Assembly (NCBI RefSeq): GCF_008761635.1
Contig: NZ_CP044344.1
Coordinates: forward strand, 434,001-498,000
Origin: Nocardioides cynanchi
GTDB lineage: Bacteria; Actinomycetota; Actinomycetes; Propionibacteriales; Nocardioidaceae
Reading direction: 5' to 3'
Length of the DNA: 64,000 nt
Of this stretch, positions 45,959 through 56,067 are shown one piece after another; the stretch's first letter is position 1, and each line of letters begins with the position of its first letter. A program made the position numbers and the translations under genes. A model generated the notes under the pieces. The model made no database searches. It was not told where the DNA came from and worked only from the letters and a program-made list of their open reading frames with translations.

Positions 45959-46843
45959 TCAGCCGACGACGGGTGGGAGATCCTTGCCGTCCGTCCTCCA
46001 GAACCAGCACGCGCCCTGGAGCTCCGGGGGCTTCTGCTGGTTCGCCCAGTCGGCCCGGGTCGGCCAGTGGCTGTGCACGGTGAGCGCGTGAGCATCGGGC
46101 CGCTGCGCCACCGCGTGCCGGCACGCCGCGTCTCCTCGCCGGTTGTGGTCCGTGCCCCCGCTGGGGTACCGGTCGCCGATCAGGTGCAGGGTCACGACGT
46201 GGAAGGCGGCTTCGACCGGATGCGGCTTCGTGCAGTCGACCAGGGCGAACGACGGCGCCAGGTGGTTCGTGCACAGGTGCCAGCTCGCGAGCCGGTTGCC
46301 GACGGCCTGGCTCCGCAACGACGTGCTGGTCACGGCGTACGGCCCGTGGTCGTAGGGGGTGCCGAGACCGGTGAGCACGACGAGGTCACAGAGGACGATG
46401 GGCTTCCCGGCGCTGCTGCGGGCCGGGACCGGCACGAGGGTGATCCGGCTCATCGGTCGCTGGGTCAGGTGCAGGTAGTTGCCCACGTCCGGGCCGCACT
46501 CGCCGTAGTAGGCCTGCAGGGTGGCCTGGTCGGGGACCCCCGCGCTGCCGTAGATCGGTCGCACCGACGCCGTCTCGGCGTTGTGCCTCCGCGAGCAGGG
46601 CACGCTCGTCGACGTGTCGAACGCCGTGCCCGCGAGCGCCTTCCTGGACACCAGGCGGCACTGCCCGGTGTGCGGGCCCGACCGTCCGCTCCCGACGCGG
46701 GTTCGCGTCGAGGTCGTCGGGGGCGTCGGGAGCCTTCCCTGCGAGGCGGAGGACGTGCTGCCCCCGCAGGCCGATGCCGAGCCGAGCACCAGCACCGCTA
46801 CCCCCACGGCGGGTAGGACCCGGAACCCCGTGTGTCTTCTCAT
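45959..46843 (-). CDS. Septum-formation-family-like lipoprotein C
   Basis: Third member of the local lipoprotein family, 294 aa. Its signal peptide ends GSASAC, followed by a Ser/Thr/Pro linker. The mature part has CRLVSRKALAGTAFDTSTSVPCSRRHNAETASV and HLCTNHLAPSFALVDCTKPHPVEAAFHVVTLHLIGDRYPSGGT, matching lipoproteins A and B. The C-terminus includes CRHAVAQRP and GACWFWRTDG. It is convergent with the CopD-like gene (9 bases between stops) and divergent from the LuxR-type regulator, with palindromes in the 198-base gap. Confidence 0.65.
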   Translation of the reverse strand: MRRHTGFRVLPAVGVAVLVLGSASACGGSTSSASQGRLPTPPTTSTRTRVGSGRSGPHTGQCRLVSRKALAGTAFDTSTSVPCSRRHNAETASVRPIYGSAGVPDQATLQAYYGECGPDVGNYLHLTQRPMSRITLVPVPARSSAGKPIVLCDLVVLTGLGTPYDHGPYAVTSTSLRSQAVGNRLASWHLCTNHLAPSFALVDCTKPHPVEAAFHVVTLHLIGDRYPSGGTDHNRRGDAACRHAVAQRPDAHALTVHSHWPTRADWANQQKPPELQGACWFWRTDGKDLPPVVG

Positions 46844-46921
46844 CGCGACCCCGCTCCCCGTTCAGCGGGCGCGGACGGACGCGCCCGCTCGAAGTCTGCC
46901 TGCGCGCCCGGGCGGCCCGCC

Positions 46922-46939
46922 ATACGCGCAGGTGCGTAT
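46922..46939. promoter_or_regulatory. Inverted repeat in lipoprotein C / LuxR intergenic region
   Basis: ATACGC (46922-46927), six-base spacer, GCGTAT (46934-46939), about 80 bases upstream of the lipoprotein start. This AT-containing dyad stands out in a GC-rich gap and is the size of a LuxR-family operator. No matching consensus is recognised. Confidence 0.4.
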
Positions 46940-46993
46940 TGCCGCCGGCCGACGAGGTGTCGGGCCAGCCCCTCACGAGGTAACTTCTCGACT

Positions 46994-47007
46994 CGACGAG
47001 CTCGTCG
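46994..47007. promoter_or_regulatory. 14-bp perfect palindrome before the LuxR-type gene
   Basis: CGACGAGCTCGTCG is perfectly self-complementary and lies 35 bases before the regulator's ATG. It could be an autoregulatory operator for the LuxR-type protein or for its neighbour. The 14-bp length in 70% GC DNA could also occur by chance. Confidence 0.4.
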
Positions 47008-47041
47008 GACGTGGCCGACGGGCAGTCGAGAGGCGATGCGC

Positions 47042-47821
47042 ATGCGAGACCGGGACTCCCTCGACGCCCTTCGAGCGGCCCAGGTGCTGGGCCGGCAGCC
47101 GACCGTCGGCCGGTTCATCGACGCGACCATGGAGTTGCTGCAGAGCGAGCTCGGCGACGGACTGGTGACCTTCAACGAGCTGAACCTCGCGGAGGGGACC
47201 GCGACCGTCTCCCTGCGGCCGTACCTCGAGCACCACAAGGGTGCGGTCGCCGAGCTCAAGGACAACCTGGCCGAGCACCCGATGCTCAGCTGGTACACCA
47301 GCCAGCCGGACTGGTCACCGGTGCGGATCAGCGACCTGATCGACCCGCAGAGCCTGCGGGCGTCCCGGATCTATGAGGAGGTCCTGGTCCCGGTGGGGGG
47401 ACAGCACGCGGTGCTGATATCGGTGACCGAGCCGCTGTCGGACACGTGGCTGTACTTCATGGCGAACCGCGCCGAGCGTGACTTCGACGACGACGAGCTG
47501 GAGTTCGCCCGACGGCTCCAGCCGGTGCTGGTCGCGCTGTACACGAGTCTGGCCGGCGACCAGTCGTCCGCGGGCAGAGCGCAGGTGCCGGTGACCCGGC
47601 GCGAGCTCACCGTGCTTCGCCTGGTGGCGGCCGGGCACACCGCGGACCGGATCTCGCACGAGCTCTCGATCAGCCGGGCCACGGTGCGCAAGCACCTGGA
47701 GAACCTCTACCGCAAGCTCGGTACGACCGACCGGCTCGGAGCCGTCATCCAGGCCCGCGACCTGGGGCTGCTGCGGGAGGACGAGGTCTCCCGGGCCTTC
47801 CACTGGGACGTGTGGGCCTGA
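47042..47821 (+). CDS. LuxR-family transcriptional regulator
   Basis: A 259-aa regulator: an N-terminal sensor-like region (about 1-180; ALRAAQVLGRQPTVGRFIDATMELLQSELGDGLVTFNELNL) and a C-terminal LuxR helix-turn-helix, VTRRELTVLRLVAAGHTADRISHELSISRATVRKHLENLYRKLGTTDRLGAVIQARDLG. No phospho-acceptor domain is seen, so it may bind a ligand or a partner. ATG 47042 has GAGAGG 8 bases upstream; ATG 47036 is in frame. Divergent from lipoprotein C and convergent with the GlxA-type gene (stops 5 bases apart). Confidence 0.85.
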   Translation: MRDRDSLDALRAAQVLGRQPTVGRFIDATMELLQSELGDGLVTFNELNLAEGTATVSLRPYLEHHKGAVAELKDNLAEHPMLSWYTSQPDWSPVRISDLIDPQSLRASRIYEEVLVPVGGQHAVLISVTEPLSDTWLYFMANRAERDFDDDELEFARRLQPVLVALYTSLAGDQSSAGRAQVPVTRRELTVLRLVAAGHTADRISHELSISRATVRKHLENLYRKLGTTDRLGAVIQARDLGLLREDEVSRAFHWDVWA

Positions 47822-47826
47822 GGTCG

Positions 47827-48813
47827 TCAGGCGGTCGACCGGTCCGGCAGGCCCCGGAAGGTCCGCCGGTAGGCGCTGGGCGAGACGCCGGCGTGGGTGC
47901 GCAGGTGGGCCCGCAGGGAGGCTGCGGTGCCGAGCCCGGCCTGGTCGGCGACATCGTCGATCGGCAGGTCCGTGGCCTCGAGCAGGCGCTGGGCGTGCCG
48001 CACCCGCTGCTGGATCAGCCACGCGCCCGGCGAGACCCCGGTCTCCTCACGGAAGCGGCGCGCGAAGGTGCGCAGGCTCATCCCGGCCTGCCGGGCCAGC
48101 GCGGGCACGTCGGCGTCGAGGCGTTCCAGGGCCCAGGCACGGGCACCCGCGGTGGACTCGCCGGCGGGGGAGGGGACGTGGCGCTCGATGTACTGCGCCT
48201 GCCCGCCGTCGCGCCAGGGGGGTACGACGCAGTGCCGGGCCACGCGGTTGGCCACTTCGCTCCCGTGGTCGGCGCGCAGCAGGTGCAGGCAGAGGTCGAC
48301 GCCGGCGCTCAGCCCGGCGCTGGTCAGCACGTCGCCGTCGTCGGTGAACAGCACGTCGGCGTCGACCTGGACCTCGGGATACAGCGCGGCCAGGTGGTCG
48401 GCGTACTCCCAGTGCGTGGTCGCCCGGCGGCCGTCGAGCAGCCCGGCGGACGCCAGCACGAACGCGCCGGTGCAGATCGAGACCAGCCGCGTGCCGGGCC
48501 GGATCGTGGCCAGCGCGGTCGCCAGATAAGCCGGGATCGTCCCGTCGGTGCGCGGCCCCGGGATCTGCGTGCCGGGAACGACGACGGTGTCGGCCGTGCG
48601 CAGGGCGGACGCGTCGTGCTGGGGGGTGATCGCGTAGCCGGACGAGGTGACCACCGGCGCGCCGTCGAGGCTGGCCATGGTCACGTCGTAGAGGAGGCGT
48701 CCGTCGGCGTCCTTCGCCTCGCCGAGGAGCTGGGCCGGGATCACCGCGTCGTAGCCGATCAGCGGCGCGAGGAGCAGGACGACGACACGGTGCGGGCGGC
48801 GGGCTGACGACAT
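47827..48813 (-). CDS. GlxA-family transcriptional regulator (DJ-1/PfpI-like + AraC HTH)
   Basis: A 328-aa regulator. The N-terminal DJ-1/PfpI domain (about residues 8-185) includes VVVLLLAPLIGYDAVIPAQLLGEA and LVSICTGAFVLASAGLLDGRRATTHW, with the nucleophile-elbow Cys. The C-terminal AraC-type domain (about 225-320) contains PALARQAGMSLRTFARRFREETGVSPGAWLIQQRVRHAQRLLEATDLPIDDVADQAGLG and ends SPSAYRRTF. It is divergent from the MFS transporter with a TGGCA-N4-TGCCA dyad between them, so it probably controls the transporter. The start ATG 48813 lacks a clear ribosome binding site. Confidence 0.9.
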   Translation of the reverse strand: MSSARRPHRVVVLLLAPLIGYDAVIPAQLLGEAKDADGRLLYDVTMASLDGAPVVTSSGYAITPQHDASALRTADTVVVPGTQIPGPRTDGTIPAYLATALATIRPGTRLVSICTGAFVLASAGLLDGRRATTHWEYADHLAALYPEVQVDADVLFTDDGDVLTSAGLSAGVDLCLHLLRADHGSEVANRVARHCVVPPWRDGGQAQYIERHVPSPAGESTAGARAWALERLDADVPALARQAGMSLRTFARRFREETGVSPGAWLIQQRVRHAQRLLEATDLPIDDVADQAGLGTAASLRAHLRTHAGVSPSAYRRTFRGLPDRSTA

Positions 48814-48833
48814 GGCATGATTCTTGCAGATAT

Positions 48834-48847
48834 TGGCAATTCTGCCA
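48834..48847. promoter_or_regulatory. Candidate GlxA-type operator between divergent regulator and MFS gene
   Basis: TGGCA (48834-48838), ATTC, TGCCA (48843-48847), within TGCAGATATTGGCAATTCTGCC. The dyad is AT-rich in its middle and sits 21 bases from the GlxA start and 39 bases before the MFS start, where one regulator could affect both promoters. Confidence 0.5.
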
Positions 48848-48885
48848 CTGGCTGAGCGCGCCGGATCTCGGTCAGGATGGTCGGC

Positions 48886-50244
48886 ATGACACGTGGTCTC
48901 GACTCCGCTCGACCACCGGAGGGCTCCGCTCGACCACCGGAAGGCTCCGCTCGACCACCGGAGGGCTCCGGCCTGCACTGGGCCTGGGTGGTCGCACCGG
49001 TCACCTTCGTCACGCTGGTCGGCTCGGCGGCGTTCCGCTCGGTGCCGGGCGTGCTGATGGACCCGCTGCACATGGAGTTCGGCTGGTCGCACGCCACCAT
49101 CGGGCTCGCGGTCTCGGTGAACATGATGCTGTTCGGCCTGATCTCGCCCTTCGCGGCGGCGCTGATGGACCGGTTCGGGATCCGGCCGGTGGTCACCTTC
49201 GCGCTGGTGATGGTGGCGCTGGGCAGCGGGCTGACGGTGTTCATGACCGCCGCGTGGCAGCTGGTGCTCTGCTGGGGCGTGCTGGTCGGCGTGGGAGCCG
49301 GCTCGATGTCCATGGCCTTCATCGCCACCGTGGTGAACCGCTGGTTCGTCGCCCGACGCGGTCTCGTGGCCGGCGTCCTCACCGCCGGCAACGCCACCGG
49401 GCAGCTGGTCTTCCTGCCGCTGGTCGCCTGGCTGGCGACCCACCACGGCTGGCGGTCAGCCGCGCTGACGACCGCGGCGGCCGCGCTCGCCGTCGTACCG
49501 CTGATCGTCCTGCTGATGCGCAACCATCCGGCCGACCTCGGCCTGCGGGCGTACGGCGCCACCGACGCCGACCCCGGGCCGCCCCCGCACCAGCCGGTCG
49601 GGTCGTCCGCCGGGCGGGCTCTCCAGGTGCTCGGCACGGCGGCGCGCCAGCCGACCTTCTGGCTGCTGGCCGGTGGCTTCGCGATCTGCGGGGCCACCAC
49701 GAACGGGCTGATCGCCACCCACTTCATCCCCGCCGCGATGGACCACGGGATGCCACCGACCACCGCCGCGAGCCTGCTCGCCGTGGTCGGGATCTTCGAC
49801 GTCGCCGGGACCATCGCGTCGGGCTGGTTCACCGACCGGATCGACCCGCGGATGCTGCTGCTGGCCTACTACGTGCTCCGCGGCGTCGGGCTGCTCGCGC
49901 TGCCGTCGCTGCTCTCGCCGCACACCACGCCGTCGACCTGGGTGTTCATCATCTTCTACGGCCTGGACTGGGTGGCGACCGTGCCGCCGACGGTGATGCT
50001 GTGCCGTGACCGGTTCGGGGCCGCCGACGGTTCCATCGTCTTCGCGTGGGTCTTCGCCTCGCACCAGGTCGGCGCCGCCTTCGCGGCCTACGGCGCCGGG
50101 GTGATCCGCGACCGCACCGGCTCCTACGACCTGGCGTTCTACCTCGCCGCCGGGCTGTGCGTCGTCGCCGCGTTCCTGTCGGTCAGCATCAGACGGGTGC
50201 CGTCGCCCACCATCGCCGACGAGCCAGCGCTGGCTCCGGTCTAG
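48886..50244 (+). CDS. MFS transporter
   Basis: A 452-aa major facilitator with 12 membrane helices. AVSVNMMLFGLISPFAAALMDRFGIRPVV includes the DRFGIR signature between helices 2 and 3, and MAFIATVVNRWFVARRGLVAGVLTAGNATGQ matches the monocarboxylate/oxalate:formate-type group. ATG 48886 has AGGA upstream. Residues about 3-27 are a repeat-derived insertion of three SARPPEG units (48895-48970) before the first helix, so the mature N-terminus is longer than usual. Substrate unknown; control by the divergent GlxA-type gene is likely. Its stop shares CTAG with the next gene. Confidence 0.88.
   Translation: MTRGLDSARPPEGSARPPEGSARPPEGSGLHWAWVVAPVTFVTLVGSAAFRSVPGVLMDPLHMEFGWSHATIGLAVSVNMMLFGLISPFAAALMDRFGIRPVVTFALVMVALGSGLTVFMTAAWQLVLCWGVLVGVGAGSMSMAFIATVVNRWFVARRGLVAGVLTAGNATGQLVFLPLVAWLATHHGWRSAALTTAAAALAVVPLIVLLMRNHPADLGLRAYGATDADPGPPPHQPVGSSAGRALQVLGTAARQPTFWLLAGGFAICGATTNGLIATHFIPAAMDHGMPPTTAASLLAVVGIFDVAGTIASGWFTDRIDPRMLLLAYYVLRGVGLLALPSLLSPHTTPSTWVFIIFYGLDWVATVPPTVMLCRDRFGAADGSIVFAWVFASHQVGAAFAAYGAGVIRDRTGSYDLAFYLAAGLCVVAAFLSVSIRRVPSPTIADEPALAPV
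48895..48970 (+). repeat. REP-like element with 21-bp tandem units inside the MFS start
   Basis: The head GGTCTCGACTCCGCTCGACC (48895-48914) is followed by 21-bp units CGACCACCGGAGGGCTCCGCT starting at 48910, 48931 and 48952. Each unit encodes exactly seven residues (SARPPEG), so the frame stays open. The same head occurs in the reductase gene at 38481-38500. Both insertions are in the sense direction and in a frame without stops. Confidence 0.8.
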
Positions 50245-51221
50245 GCGGACGCGGAGCGGTCCTTGCGGAACGCGATCGTCTCGGCGACCACCCAGCAGCC
50301 CAGGGCGTCGTTGATGGCGATCATCGGGGCGTTGCCGGCGGCGTTCCAGGTGTCGACGAACTCCACCTCCGGGCGCTCGTCTCGCAGCCACGCGAGCATC
50401 GCCAGCTTCATCCGCAGGCCGAGCCGGTGGCCGCGGTGCGCGGGGAGGACCGACGTGTCCTCCTGCGCCGCGATCGCGGGGCGGAGGTCATGGGTGCAGG
50501 TGATGGTCAGGCCGGCCGCCTCACCGGTCGCCCGGTGCCGGGCCACGATGGTGTACGGCGTCTGCCTCTGGCCGGCCAGCCAGCGCTCGACGCTGCGGAT
50601 CCGCTCAGGCGGGTAGGCCTCGAACTCGCCACCTTCCGGCGCGTCGTTGATGGCCTCCCGGAGGACCTGCATCTCGGGGAGCAGGTGGTCGGGGCACCCG
50701 CCGACGATCCGCTCCAGGTCGTAGGCCGCGGCGGAGCGCTCGGCCTCGGCCACCAGGGCGGCGGACGGGGCCTCCCGCAGGGAGAGACGTCGTACCTCGT
50801 GGGAGCCCTGGCGCGTGTAGCCCAGCCGGGGCACCGCCTGCTCACCCGCGGTCCCGGACCAGGCGGGCGCCCGCAGCCTCGGCCGGTCGGTGCCCGCCTC
50901 GGCGGCCTCCATCAGTGCCCGCCCGGTCCCCCGCCGCTGGTGGTCGGGGTGGACCGCGCCGAGGATCTTGGCTCCGTCGCGGTTCTCGTAGAGGTTGAGG
51001 GTCAGCCCGGCGTAGCCGACCACGCGTCCGTCGAGCCGGGCCAGCCAGATCCCCTCCAGCGGGCCCTCGGTGCCGTAGTCGCGACACTCGTAGAGGAAGG
51101 TCTCGGCGGTGTGCCGGCGCCGGACGGTCTGCTCGAGGGCGGCGTTGTCGATCTCGGCGAGCTCCCCGGCCAGGGCCAGGTCCAGGCCGTCGACACCGAT
51201 CCGGTCGAGCTCGACGGTCAC
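50241..51221 (-). CDS. GNAT family N-acetyltransferase, two GNAT domains
   Basis: A 326-aa protein with two GNAT folds. The first (about 1-150) has the loop ILGAVHPDHQRRGTGRALMEAA, complete with Q/R-R-G-T-G. The second (about 165-326) has TSVLPAHRGHRLGLRMKLAMLAWL and VDTWNAAGNAPMIAINDALGCWVV. Only the first shows a full acetyl-CoA motif; the second has RGHRLG. Substrate unknown; some two-domain GNATs act on antibiotics or mycothiol precursors, but nothing here supports that. It shares a CTAG stop overlap with the MFS gene and overlaps the methyltransferase before it (GTGA). Confidence 0.85.
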   Translation of the reverse strand: MTVELDRIGVDGLDLALAGELAEIDNAALEQTVRRRHTAETFLYECRDYGTEGPLEGIWLARLDGRVVGYAGLTLNLYENRDGAKILGAVHPDHQRRGTGRALMEAAEAGTDRPRLRAPAWSGTAGEQAVPRLGYTRQGSHEVRRLSLREAPSAALVAEAERSAAAYDLERIVGGCPDHLLPEMQVLREAINDAPEGGEFEAYPPERIRSVERWLAGQRQTPYTIVARHRATGEAAGLTITCTHDLRPAIAAQEDTSVLPAHRGHRLGLRMKLAMLAWLRDERPEVEFVDTWNAAGNAPMIAINDALGCWVVAETIAFRKDRSASA

Positions 51222-51979
51222 AGGGCCACGAGCCGGAGGTAGGCCAGGCCGAGGACGCCGCGGTAGCCCTGGAAGTACGCCGCGCGCTGGCGTGCCGCGA
51301 GGCCGCGGACCTCGTCGGCGTCCGGGTGGTCATCGGGGTGGTCGAGCAGCCACCGGGCGTAGCCGGCGGTGAAGCCGCCCTCGAACTCGTCCCACTCGTC
51401 CAGCGTGGCCTCGCCGGCCCCGAGGACCGCGAAGCCGTGGTCGGTGGCCAGCCGGGTGAGAGTGCCCAGGTCGACGTACTCGTCGTGGCGTCCGGCCAGG
51501 GGTGCCGTCGCGGCCGCCGTCGGCGGGCGCGACCAGATGCCCTCGCCGTAGACCAGCCGGCCGCCTCGGGGCAGCAGGCTCCGCAGCGCGGTGAGTGCGG
51601 CGACGTAGTCGAGCGGTCCGGCGGTCTCGACCGGGTCACCCCAGACCTGCGACGCGCCGATGCAGATCACCGCGTCGGCCGGCTCGGTCATGGCCCGGAT
51701 GTCCGCGGACTCGAAGCCCACCCGGTCCGCCAGCCCCCGGGCCGACGCGAGCTCCCGGCCGTGGGCCAGTGCGGACTCGTCCTGGTCCACGCCCCGGCCC
51801 CGCGTGCTCGGCACACGGTCGACCACCCGCAGCAGCAGCTCGCCCCACCCGCAGCCGAGGTCGAGCACCGTCGAGGGCGCACCGGCGGCCAGGAAGTCGA
51901 CCAGCACCCCGGCCCGCTGCTCGGAGAGGGGAGCCAGGAAGGCGAGGTCGTCGTGCACCGGCGGCAGGTCGAGGCTCAT
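51218..51979 (-). CDS. Class I SAM-dependent methyltransferase
   Basis: A 253-aa methyltransferase. Motif I is TVLDLGCGWGELLLRVVDRV (about residues 37-56), then GVDQDESALAHGRELA and DRVGFESADIRAM, VICIGASQVWGD and GRLVYGEGIW. This layout matches small-molecule methyltransferases; the target is unknown. Start ATG 51979. The stop overlaps the start of the double-GNAT gene, so the two enzymes are co-translated. The leuA leader lies divergently about 70 bases away. Confidence 0.85.
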   Translation of the reverse strand: MSLDLPPVHDDLAFLAPLSEQRAGVLVDFLAAGAPSTVLDLGCGWGELLLRVVDRVPSTRGRGVDQDESALAHGRELASARGLADRVGFESADIRAMTEPADAVICIGASQVWGDPVETAGPLDYVAALTALRSLLPRGGRLVYGEGIWSRPPTAAATAPLAGRHDEYVDLGTLTRLATDHGFAVLGAGEATLDEWDEFEGGFTAGYARWLLDHPDDHPDADEVRGLAARQRAAYFQGYRGVLGLAYLRLVAL

Positions 51980-52047
51980 CGGCCCCAGTCTCGTCGTACG
52001 ACGTGGGGCGGCGCGACCCCTTTCCCGGCTGCTACCGTTGAGGCGTC

Positions 52048-53933
<1,886 letters not shown>

Positions 53934-53937
<4 letters not shown>

Positions 53938-54383
53938 GGGCGCCGCACCATCCGCTCCATCTGCTGGGCCGAGCCGGCGCGCAGCGGCTCGAGGTCGCCG
54001 GTGCCGACGAAGCCGTAGCGCTCGTAGACCCTGCGCGCGCCTCGGTTGGTGGTGTTGACGTGCAGCTCGGCGGTGACGTCGGGCGCGATCAGCGCGTCGA
54101 GGATCCGGCGCGCGTGTCCCCGGCCGCGGTGGCCGGGCTCGGTCCACATGCCCCAGACGTGGTGCTCCCCGTGCCCGTCGAACAGCCCCCCGACGGCGAC
54201 CGGGTCGGGATCGGTCACGACGTACACCGGGCCGGCCAGACGCTGCCGCCAGTCGGCCTCGCCGAACCCCTGCTCGCGCTCGAGGGTGGAGCCGAACGCG
54301 TCGGGCGAGTCGGCCAGCGCCCTCAGCCGGATCTCCCGGAACAGCTCCCAGTCGTCGGGGCCGACCCGGCGCACCTCACTCAT
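53934..54383 (-). CDS. GNAT family N-acetyltransferase (RimI-like)
   Basis: A 149-aa GNAT. EVRRVGPDDWELFREIRLRALADSPDAFGSTLERE is the standard start. The acetyl-CoA loop is GMWTEPGHRGRGHARRILDALI (R-G-R-G-H-A) and the C-terminus has LHVNTTNRGARRVYERYGFVGTGD. Substrate unknown. It overlaps the next GNAT gene upstream by 8 bases, so two different GNATs are translated as a pair. Start ATG 54383. Confidence 0.88.
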
Positions 54384-55128
54384 CGTCGACGCCCAGGATG
54401 CAGGCGGTGCCGACGTCGACGAAGCCGATCCGGCGGTAGATGCTCGCCGCCGCGTCGTTGTAGGCGCTGAGGAAGACGGTGCGGACACCGGCCTCCCGAC
54501 AGGCCCGCACCAGCGCCCGGGTGATCGCGGTGCCGACGCCGGCGGTGCGATGAGCCGGGGGGACGCCGATCCCCATCAGCTCGGCGGTCTCGCCGCGAGG
54601 TGCGGCGGAGCCGCCGCCGACCAGCGTGCCGTCGGCGTCGTACGCCGCGACCTCGATCAGGCGGCCGTCCGCGATCAGCTCACGTCGTTTGCCCACGGGC
54701 TGCTCGGCCACGTCGTCCTCACCAGCGAACGCGGCGTGCACCGCACCCACGGCCAGGCCCAGGTCTGCGTCGTCGAACGGGAGCACCCGGGTCCGCTCGG
54801 GTGCGGTGACCTCCGCGTCGCGGGGGAGGGCCAGCAGCGGGTAGGACCCGGTCTGGTGGCCGGCCGCCCGCACCGCCGGCAGGAGGGAGGGAGTGACCTG
54901 GTCGACCCACTCGATGGCCCGCTGCCGCCCCAGCTCGACCTGACGGGCCAGCACCCGTCGGACGTCCTCGGAGGTGAACTCGTGCTCGCTGCCGCGGCGC
55001 GGCCGGGCGTAGAAGTCCCACCCGGTGCCCTCCTCGGCGAGGAACAGCGTGAACGGCCCGACCTCCTCGGTGGTGGCCGCGGCGCGCGGAACGGTGTCGT
55101 AGTAGGCCTCGATCTCGTCCAGTCTCAC
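54376..55128 (-). CDS. GNAT family N-acetyltransferase
   Basis: A 250-aa protein. The first 125 residues (MRLDEIEAYYDTVPRAAATTEEVGPFTLFLAEEGTGWDFYARPRRG) are not a classical GNAT, but the second half is: LMGIGVPPAHRTAGVGTAITRALVRAC (R-T-A-G-V-G) and LSAYNDAAASIYRRIGFVDVGTACI. It is a two-domain form with a probably inactive N-terminal GNAT-like fold. GTG 55128 starts it, 50 bases from the divergent hydrolase. Confidence 0.85.
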   Translation of the reverse strand: MRLDEIEAYYDTVPRAAATTEEVGPFTLFLAEEGTGWDFYARPRRGSEHEFTSEDVRRVLARQVELGRQRAIEWVDQVTPSLLPAVRAAGHQTGSYPLLALPRDAEVTAPERTRVLPFDDADLGLAVGAVHAAFAGEDDVAEQPVGKRRELIADGRLIEVAAYDADGTLVGGGSAAPRGETAELMGIGVPPAHRTAGVGTAITRALVRACREAGVRTVFLSAYNDAAASIYRRIGFVDVGTACILGVDDE

Positions 55129-55177
55129 CGTGCCAGCGTCCCAAGGCGGGCCCGACGTTGCGACTAGATTTCACCGC

Positions 55178-56035
55178 ATGTTGGTCTCCGAGCGGGTCGG
55201 ACAGCTCTTCTTCGACAGCGGTGCCGGCCAGGAACGCCTCGAGTACACCGAGTACGGCGCCGGCCCGCACTGGGTGGTGCTGCTGCACGGGCAGCTGATG
55301 CCGCGCCGGATGCATCAGCCGCTGGCCCGGGCGCTGGCCGCCGAGGGGCTGCACGTGGTGACCCTCGACCTGCTCGGGCACGGCCGTTCCGACCGGCCCG
55401 CCGACCCGCTGGTCTACTCGATGACGGCGTTCGCCGAGCAGGTCGTGGCGCTGCTCGACCACCTCGGCGCCGAACGCGCCGTGATCGGTGGTACGTCGTT
55501 GGGCGCCAACGTCTCCCTCGAGGTCGCCGCCACCACGCCGGACCGGGTCCAGGGCCTGATCATCGAGATGCCGGTGCTCGACAACGCCCTCGAGGCGGGG
55601 ATCGTGGCGTTCGTGCCGGTGATGTTCGCCGCCCGCTTCGCGCCGTTCACGGTGAACGGCCTGCGGATGCTGACCCGGCCCGTGCCGCGCGGGCTGGTGC
55701 CGTTCTGGGCCGGGATCGCGCTCGACACCCTGGACCAGCGGGCAGACTCCGTGGCCGCGATCCTGCACGGGATCATCTTCGGGCGGATCGCCCCGTCGTC
55801 TCGGCAGCGGCGCCGGATCACCGCCCCGGCGCTGATCGTGGGCCACACCGCCGACCCGATCCATCCCTTCGCCGACTCGCGGATGCTGGCGCGCGAGCTG
55901 GCCGGCGCGGAGTTCGTCCAGGCCCGCAGCATCCTGGAGTGGCGGCTCCGGCCGGAGCGGCTCGACGCGACGGCCGCGGAGTTCGCCCTCCGCTGCTGGC
56001 AGACACCCGGCCGCAATCGCCGGACCGGGTCCTAG
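55178..56035 (+). CDS. Alpha/beta-fold hydrolase
   Basis: A 285-aa hydrolase: VVLLHGQLMPRRMHQPLARALA with the oxyanion HG, LDLLGHGRSDRPADPLVYSM, the nucleophile elbow GGTSLGANVSLEV (Ser about residue 109) and the acid in VGHTADPIHPFAD (about 229). The expected catalytic His near the C-terminus is not obvious; the region after EFVQARSILEWRL has no clear G-x-x-H. It immediately precedes recO (33 bases) in the same direction, and may be part of its operon. Substrate unknown. Confidence 0.82.
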   Translation: MLVSERVGQLFFDSGAGQERLEYTEYGAGPHWVVLLHGQLMPRRMHQPLARALAAEGLHVVTLDLLGHGRSDRPADPLVYSMTAFAEQVVALLDHLGAERAVIGGTSLGANVSLEVAATTPDRVQGLIIEMPVLDNALEAGIVAFVPVMFAARFAPFTVNGLRMLTRPVPRGLVPFWAGIALDTLDQRADSVAAILHGIIFGRIAPSSRQRRRITAPALIVGHTADPIHPFADSRMLARELAGAEFVQARSILEWRLRPERLDATAAEFALRCWQTPGRNRRTGS

Positions 56036-56067
56036 GGCGTTCGCCTCCGGCCCGGCAGAATGGCGAG

